Translations under genes and position numbers: made by a program
The notes under the pieces: model-generated
Databases searched by the model: none
Told to the model about the DNA's origin: nothing
What the model saw: the letters and a program-made list of their open reading frames with translations, nothing else
Origin: an uncultured Eubacterium sp.
GTDB taxonomy: Bacteria; Bacillota; Clostridia; Lachnospirales; Lachnospiraceae
Reading direction: 5' to 3'
Length of the DNA: 8,275 nt
NCBI GenBank assembly: GCA_905236295.1
Contig: CAJOQF010000190.1
Span: 1 to 8,275 of the forward strand
Shown here: positions 7,428 through 8,275 of the stretch, piece by piece
How positions within the stretch are numbered: position 1 is the first letter of the stretch
How the letters are laid out: each line of letters opens with the position of its first letter

Positions 7428-8275
7428 TTGAGCAAACGCAAAAAGATAGTAAAGTACAAAAAACCTATACGTTTTAACATCGGCATATTTGTATTTTTGA
7501 TAATTTTGGCATATTTTGTTATCAGCCTGATGTCCTACGCATTTAAGTCACATGTCGCTTTTTATGAAGTATTATCGGGCGAGCTCGCATCTAATCTGAC
7601 ATATAACGGAATAATCATTCGCGACGAGAAACTTATGAAAGCGAAGTATGACGGATATCTCAATTACTACATAAAAGATTCCGACAAGGCCGGCAAGGGC
7701 GATCCCGTATATTCAATTGATGAAAGCAAAGACTATTATAAGGCCATAAATGAAAATGCCAAAAATGTTTCCAATCTGAGTCAGGAAGTATTAGATGAAA
7801 TAGCCACAAATGTTAATGATTATACATTTACATATAACGACAATTCGTTTTATACAGTGTACGACATCAAAAGCCAGGTTAACGGCAGTATTACTGAGGC
7901 ATTGAACTCAGAATATCTTGAAAAGCTTATTGATGATGGCAAGATGGATGATACTGTATTTCATGTATCAAACGCAAAAAAAGCAGGTCTTGTAACATAC
8001 TGGAGTGACGGCTATGAAGATCTAACCGTCGATTCATTCACATCAAATTGCCTGAACACACATGATTACAGAAAGACCACTCATATAGCAAATGATGAGA
8101 TAATATCCGGTGATATAGTCGGAAAGCTTATAACAAGCGAACAATGGAAGATCATTATCCCTATAGATGATGAAGTCCTTACAGAACTTGAGGATGAATC
8201 CGTGGTTGAGGTATACTTTTTTAAGGATCAGTCAACTGCATGGGCTGATATTGAGCCTATAAAACGAGATGAAAA
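7428..8275 (+). CDS. HlyD-like membrane-anchored adaptor protein (3' end outside window)
   Basis: The first 282 residues of an open frame that runs off the window. Residues 1-15 are strongly basic (SKRKKIVKYKK), followed by one hydrophobic segment at about 17-39, the layout of a signal anchor with the bulk of the protein outside the cell. Right after it, EVLSGELASNLTYNGIIIRD (47-66) and a DGYLNYYIKDSDKAGKGDPVY stretch (about 75-95) resemble the barrel-sandwich/lipoyl half-motif of HlyD-type periplasmic adaptors. The middle is charged and variable. The family (HlyD-like efflux adaptor subunit in Clostridia) is recognised mainly from this pattern, so substrate and transporter partner cannot be stated. 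In related genomes, as I recall, such a gene sits before a cell-division cluster (yggS, sepF, divIVA), but that part is not in the window. It starts at TTG behind a hairpin, which suggests low expression relative to the P-loop gene. Confidence 0.75.
   Translation, partial: MSKRKKIVKYKKPIRFNIGIFVFLIILAYFVISLMSYAFKSHVAFYEVLSGELASNLTYNGIIIRDEKLMKAKYDGYLNYYIKDSDKAGKGDPVYSIDESKDYYKAINENAKNVSNLSQEVLDEIATNVNDYTFTYNDNSFYTVYDIKSQVNGSITEALNSEYLEKLIDDGKMDDTVFHVSNAKKAGLVTYWSDGYEDLTVDSFTSNCLNTHDYRKTTHIANDEIISGDIVGKLITSEQWKIIIPIDDEVLTELEDESVVEVYFFKDQSTAWADIEPIKRDE

Noticed and set aside
1..8275. CRISPR array, defence system, prophage or transposon
   Set aside because: No spaced repeats, transposase, integrase, terminal inverted repeats or defence-protein motifs were seen on either strand; the gene content is chromosomal core.

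Overview
The window looks like chromosomal core DNA from a low-to-moderate GC Gram-positive anaerobe of the class Clostridia, most likely a Lachnospiraceae member (Butyrivibrio/Roseburia-like). This rests on four things: a PolC-type replicative polymerase, a fused chorismate mutase/prephenate dehydratase, strong AGGAGG ribosome binding sites, and a small P-loop gene followed by a HlyD-like membrane-anchored adaptor. The genus is an inference. All supported genes are on the + strand, and nothing suggests a mobile element, CRISPR array, prophage, tRNA or rRNA.

Positions 1-6823 hold three tightly packed genes that read as one transcription unit. They are polC (5' end cut off by the window edge, DNA polymerase III alpha subunit with built-in proofreading), pheA (bifunctional chorismate mutase/prephenate dehydratase with an ACT domain) and a DUF815-type AAA+ ATPase. 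The gaps are 13 and 11 nt, with no terminator or clear promoter between genes. The promoter for this unit would lie upstream of the window.

Positions 6824-6949 are an intergenic gap with a well-formed sigma-A-type promoter (TTGTAA, 17 nt, TATAAT), an inverted repeat over its -35 box, and a strong ribosome binding site. It drives a second unit: a 139-residue P-loop protein of unknown role (relatives are often mislabelled PilT), then a GC-rich hairpin at 7382-7406, then a HlyD-like adaptor protein with a TTG start that runs off the 3' end.

Functionally the first unit joins chromosome replication, phenylalanine biosynthesis and an unassigned ATPase. These look co-transcribed rather than mechanistically linked. 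The second unit pairs an unassigned small ATPase with an envelope protein. I see no clear evidence of a new multi-gene system. The points most worth a second look are the changed phenylalanine-binding motif of PheA (VSHP where ESRP is usual), the uncharacterised P-loop protein with its own promoter and possible operator, and the hairpin before the HlyD-like gene.
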